From NCBI GenBank assembly GCA_013289665.1, contig JABCZN010000009.1, positions 62,001-126,000 of the forward strand: 64,000 bases of DNA, in the 5' to 3' direction. The translations under genes were made by a program, and so were the position numbers. Position 1 is the first letter of the stretch. Each line of letters starts with the position of its first letter. Below are positions 60,661 to 64,000 of this stretch, piece after piece. Source of the stretch: Acidobacteriota bacterium. GTDB taxonomy: Bacteria; Acidobacteriota; Terriglobia; Acidiferrales; UBA7541. The notes beneath the pieces are model-generated. The model was not told the DNA's origin and searched no databases. It saw only the letters and a program-made list of their open reading frames with translations.

Positions 60661-61875
60661 TTATTTGTTCCGGTTGTGGCTTACTTGTTCGACTTCGGTT
60701 AGGACGCGCAGGGTGTTTTCGCCGAGAATTTTGCGGATGTCGGATTCGGAGTAGCCCTTTTTCAGGAGGGCGTCGGTGATTTGGGGAATGTGGGTGACGT
60801 CCTGCATGCCGAGGGGCATTACGGCGCCGTCGAAGTCGGAGCCGAGGCCTACGTGGTCGGCACCGACGATTTTTACGGCGTGGTCGATGTGGTCGACGAT
60901 GACGGTCCAGTCCACTTTGGGGAGCTTGCCGGCTTGCATGAAGTCGCGGACGACTTGATCGCCGGTGGTTAGTTTGCAGGCTTCGTTGTCGCCGCAGCGT
61001 TTTTTGACTTCTTCGTTAATTTCCTTTTCCGCTTCGGGGTGGGCTTTTTCGTAATCGCGGAATTCCTGGCTTAGGAAGCCGACGTGATAGTTGATCTGAA
61101 TTACGCCGCCATGTTTGGCGAGGTCGCGGATCATGTCGTCGGTCATGTTGCGGGGAGCCTGGCAGAGGGCACGGCAAGAAGAGTGCGAGCTGAAGATGGG
61201 GGCTTTGCTGGTTTCAAGCGCGTCGTAGAAGGTTTTGTCGGAGACGTGGGCGACGTCGACAATGATGCCGAGGCGATTCATTTCGCGGATTACGTCTTTG
61301 CCGAAGTCGGTCAGGCCGTTGTGGGCGGGCTTGTCGGTGGAGGAGTCGGCCCACTCGTTGTTGTCCATGTGGGTGAGGGTCATGTAGCGGACACCCAGGG
61401 CGGCGAAGGTACGGAGGACGGAGAGGTCGTTGCCCATCATGTGGCCGCCTTCAACACCCATGAGGACGGCGATTTTGTGCTGCTTTTTGGCTTCGCGGAT
61501 GTCAGCGGCGGAGGTGGCGAGCAGCAATTGGTCGGGATTTTTGCGGACAGTTTCGCGGACGGCGTCGATTTGATCGATGGCTTGCTTGACGGCATCGGGG
61601 CCTGTGATTTTGCTGGAGATCCAGATGGAGAAGAAGATGGCGGAGAGGCCGCCTTCTTTCATGCGAGGGATGTCTATGTTGCCGTCGTTATGGCGGACGG
61701 AGAGATCGAATCCGGGGTCGAGGAGGCGCTGGGTGGTGTCGTCGTGGGTGTCGATGACGATGGAAGTCGATTGGAGCCTTTTGGCTTGGTCGGAGATCGA
61801 TTGGGTGGCGGCGAGGCTGGGCATGATTAAGAGTAGCAGAAGCGAGACGAAGAGAGATCCTGGTGGGCGATGCAT
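60661..61875 (-). CDS. membrane dipeptidase (peptidase family M19), exported
   Basis: A 404-residue zinc dipeptidase of the renal dipeptidase type. A signal peptide (LFVSLLLLLIMPSLAATQ) is followed by the metal motif IDTHDD, the bridging Glu in LMGVEGGHMM, THMDNNEWADS, HSSCRALCQAPRNMTDDMIR and GLGSDFDGAVMP. It hydrolyses dipeptides, including D-containing ones, in the periplasm. Monocistronic. Confidence 0.93.
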   Translation of the reverse strand: MHRPPGSLFVSLLLLLIMPSLAATQSISDQAKRLQSTSIVIDTHDDTTQRLLDPGFDLSVRHNDGNIDIPRMKEGGLSAIFFSIWISSKITGPDAVKQAIDQIDAVRETVRKNPDQLLLATSAADIREAKKQHKIAVLMGVEGGHMMGNDLSVLRTFAALGVRYMTLTHMDNNEWADSSTDKPAHNGLTDFGKDVIREMNRLGIIVDVAHVSDKTFYDALETSKAPIFSSHSSCRALCQAPRNMTDDMIRDLAKHGGVIQINYHVGFLSQEFRDYEKAHPEAEKEINEEVKKRCGDNEACKLTTGDQVVRDFMQAGKLPKVDWTVIVDHIDHAVKIVGADHVGLGSDFDGAVMPLGMQDVTHIPQITDALLKKGYSESDIRKILGENTLRVLTEVEQVSHNRNK

Positions 61876-62161
61876 GGGGCTCCTTTGGAATTTGGAATTA
61901 GTAGAGTAGCAGAAGCGTTAAGGGTTGAAAGTTCGAAGTTGAAGCAGGGAGATTAAGGATAACGCTCGGACGCCCCGACCGGGTCGGGGTGAACCCCGGA
62001 CGCCCGGGATTCGCAGCGAAGGGGAAGAGCAGGAATTGGCTGCTGTGGGAGCATCAGAGCCCACCCTTTCGGAGACACCGCAAGCGTTGGGGCGCCCTCA
62101 AGCGCATGGATCCGCTCACGTGTAGACATGAGCGGAAGCGCACAGGCTAGAGCCTCTGCTC
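61876..62161. repeat. repeat block
   Basis: GGATAACGCTCGGACGCCCCGACC and GGTCGGGGTGAACCCCGGACG tract (61957-62003) and an AGAGCCCACCCTTTCGGAGAC unit (62059-62079). A CATGTCTACACG hairpin-like stretch lies near 62118. No gene. Confidence 0.5.
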
Positions 62162-62911
62162 CTAGCCGAGGAGCCAGCCGACGAGGGATTGTTTCCAGGC
62201 TTCGCGGTTTACTTCGGCTATCGATTCGGTCAGGGGGATGGCTTTGGGGCAGGCTTGGACGCAATTTTGGACGTTGGCGCATTCTTCGATGCCGCCTTCG
62301 CCCTGGAGGGCCCGGATGCGCTCCTTGGCGTGCATGGCGCCAGTGGGGTGCATATTGAAGAGGCGGACCTGGCTGATGATGGCGGCGCCAACGAAATTGT
62401 TGCCGGAGTTTACTTGCGGGCAGACTTCGAGGCAGAGGCCGCAGGTCATGCAGCGGGAGAGCGGGTAACCTTTTTCCTGGATTTCAGGGGCAACGCGGGG
62501 ACCTTCGCCGAGGCTGTAGGTGCCGTCAATGGGGATCCAGGCTTTTACGCGCTGGAGGGAATCGAACATGAACTGGCGATTGACAGCGAGGTCGCGAACG
62601 ATCGGGAACTTGGTCATCGGCTCGATGGTGATTGGTTGCGTGAGCTGATCGACGAGGGCAGAGCAGGCCATTTTGACTTTGCCGTTGATGACCATGGCGC
62701 AGGAGCCGCAGACTTCTTCAAGGCAGTTGGAGTCGTAGGAGACGGGAGTGGTTTTTTTGCCGTCGCGGGTGACGGGATTTTCGGCGATGTCACGGAGGCA
62801 GATGATGATGTTCATGGAGGGGCGCCAGCGGAGGGAAAATTCTTCCCAGTGGGCGGGTTGGCCCGGGGAGGATTGGCGTTTGATTTTGAGTATTACTTTT
62901 TTTTCGGCCAT
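62162..62911 (-). CDS. sdhB: succinate dehydrogenase iron-sulfur subunit
   Basis: A 249-residue subunit. The 2Fe-2S ligands are in CLEEVCGSCAMVINGKVKMAC, the 4Fe-4S ligands in CMTCGLCLEVCP and the 3Fe-4S/4Fe-4S set in CANVQNCVQACP. It passes electrons from the flavoprotein to quinone in complex II. It is the second gene after sdhA, 116 bases away, with one hairpin repeat (GGGCGGGGCAAGCCCCGCCCC) between them. No membrane anchor gene is visible downstream. Confidence 0.95.
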   Translation of the reverse strand: MAEKKVILKIKRQSSPGQPAHWEEFSLRWRPSMNIIICLRDIAENPVTRDGKKTTPVSYDSNCLEEVCGSCAMVINGKVKMACSALVDQLTQPITIEPMTKFPIVRDLAVNRQFMFDSLQRVKAWIPIDGTYSLGEGPRVAPEIQEKGYPLSRCMTCGLCLEVCPQVNSGNNFVGAAIISQVRLFNMHPTGAMHAKERIRALQGEGGIEECANVQNCVQACPKAIPLTESIAEVNREAWKQSLVGWLLG

Positions 62912-63027
62912 GAGTCCTCGGTCAGGAAATAATCAGCAATCTGCAAAACGCGATCATCGAACAGATAACAGCGATCAGGAAACGGGCTTGGGCGGGGCAA
63001 GCCCCGCCCCTAGAAAAGCAAAGAATT

Positions 63028-64000
63028 CTATTTCGCGGCGTCGTATTTGCGGACGCGCGGGGGAATTAGCGAGATGTCGACCGGCTCGTAAGTTAGTTGG
63101 ATATCGCCATTTTTGAATTTGGCGCGGGTGGTTTTGAGCCAGTTGGCATCGTCGCGTTCCGGGAAATCTGGTTTGTAGTGGGCGCCGCGGGATTCGTTGC
63201 GGGCGAGGGCGCCCAGAGTGACCACGCGGGCGAGGAGGAGCATGTTTTCGAGTTCGCGCGCGAAGTTCAGGGTTTGATTGGACCACCTGGTGCGGTCGCT
63301 CAGATTGATTTTGCGATAGCGGGTTTGGAGGGCGCGAAGCTGGCTGTCGGCTAGTTCGAGATTTTTGTTGATGCGAGTTACGGTGACGTGCTCGGTCATG
63401 ATCTCGCCCATTTCCTTCCAGATGGTCATGGGGTTTTCGGCGCCGTCTTGACTGAGGAGGGCCTGGTTTTTTTCGTCCTGGCGTTTCTTTTCGCTGTCGA
63501 AGATGGTGGAGGGAACGGAGGCAGTTCCCTTCTCGAGATTGTTGGAGTATTTAACCGCGGCAGTGCCTGCGATACCGCCGCCAAAGATGCAGCTGACTAA
63601 CGAGTTAGCGCCGAGACGATTGGCGCCGTGATACTGGTATTCACATTCGCCGGCGGCGTAGATGCCGGGCACATTGGTGGCTTGATCTACCGCATTGATC
63701 CAGATGCCGCCCATGGTGTAGTGCATGCCGGGAAAAACTTTCATGGGTTCTTTGCGGGGATCCACGCCGCAGAATTTTTCGTAGATTTCGAGGATGCCTT
63801 CGAGCTTGCGGTCGAGAGTTTCGCTGTCTATATGGGAGACGTCGAGATAGACGGCGGCCTGGCCGTTGATGCCGAGTTTTTCCTGATAGACGATGCGGTG
63901 GATGGCGCGCGTGGCGATGTCGCGCGGAACGAGATTACCGTATTTCGGATACCACTCTTCGAGGAAGTAGAAGCGCTCGCTTTCGGGAATAGATTTTGCG
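63028..64000 (-). CDS. sdhA: succinate dehydrogenase flavoprotein subunit, C-terminal part
   Basis: The frame is open to the right edge, so the N-terminal FAD-binding region lies outside the window (about 323 codons present). MHYTMGGIWINAVDQATNVPGIYAAGECEYQYHGANRLGANSL is the conserved capping/FAD region with the substrate-binding His and Arg. The C-terminal helical domain follows (NLELADSQLRALQTRYRKINLSDRTRWSNQTLNFARELENML). It oxidises succinate to fumarate and transfers electrons to SdhB. Confidence 0.93.
   Translation of the reverse strand, partial: AKSIPESERFYFLEEWYPKYGNLVPRDIATRAIHRIVYQEKLGINGQAAVYLDVSHIDSETLDRKLEGILEIYEKFCGVDPRKEPMKVFPGMHYTMGGIWINAVDQATNVPGIYAAGECEYQYHGANRLGANSLVSCIFGGGIAGTAAVKYSNNLEKGTASVPSTIFDSEKKRQDEKNQALLSQDGAENPMTIWKEMGEIMTEHVTVTRINKNLELADSQLRALQTRYRKINLSDRTRWSNQTLNFARELENMLLLARVVTLGALARNESRGAHYKPDFPERDDANWLKTTRAKFKNGDIQLTYEPVDISLIPPRVRKYDAAK

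Overview
The window looks like a piece of an Acidobacteriota chromosome (Terriglobia/Koribacter type). This is inferred from a TonB-dependent receptor with an N-terminal carboxypeptidase-regulatory-like domain, an M13 metallopeptidase, a PEP-CTERM protein, a DUF3011 protein, a DUF1844 protein, high G+C, and intergenic regions full of short dispersed repeats. No rRNA, tRNA, CRISPR array, phage gene or transposase was recognised.

Layout. 1-9 kb: end of an LptF/LptG permease, a TrmJ-like RNA methyltransferase, two PilZ proteins (the second at 11.2 kb), a nonsense-interrupted gene, a class I flavin disulfide reductase, an M13 peptidase and a PEP-CTERM protein. 9.2-11.5 kb: a DUF2207-type membrane protein preceded by a decayed copy of the control region and first codons of the next operon. 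11.6-18.2 kb: an eight-gene operon encoding a eukaryote-like ubiquitin-type conjugation system: membrane serine protease, YukD-like ubiquitin-fold protein, E1, JAMM isopeptidase, FHA membrane protein, RING/TM2 protein, GYF membrane protein and E2. Six of the eight products carry membrane segments or proline-rich tails, which suggests a membrane-bound, scaffolded pathway. This is the main system of the window. 18.7-28.8 kb: housekeeping genes on the minus strand (TonB receptor, ppdK, glyS, glyQ, recO), separated by a composite palindromic repeat. 29-53 kb: mixed housekeeping genes (rhomboid, LeuB-like dehydrogenase, EamA transporter, enolase-superfamily enzyme plus GNAT, mazG, metallo-beta-lactamase/RibF fusion, LytTR regulator, Nudix, cold-shock protein, PolX, DUF4097 protein, icd, mdh). 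53.8-59.3 kb: a sulfur-assimilation cluster (YeiH-type transporter, a 43-residue membrane protein, cobA, precorrin-2 dehydrogenase, sulfite/nitrite reductase). Its leader encodes a 30-residue peptide with seven cysteines, followed by a hairpin-U-tract attenuator under a near-consensus promoter. 59.5-64 kb: cyclophilin, M19 dipeptidase, sdhB and partial sdhA.

From about 29 kb on, nearly every intergenic gap holds members of several short repeat families. Copies are also inserted in frame inside sulfite reductase, cobA, mazG, polX and the ribF fusion. G/C strand bias changes sign between roughly 15 and 28 kb regardless of gene direction, and the repeats change orientation with it.
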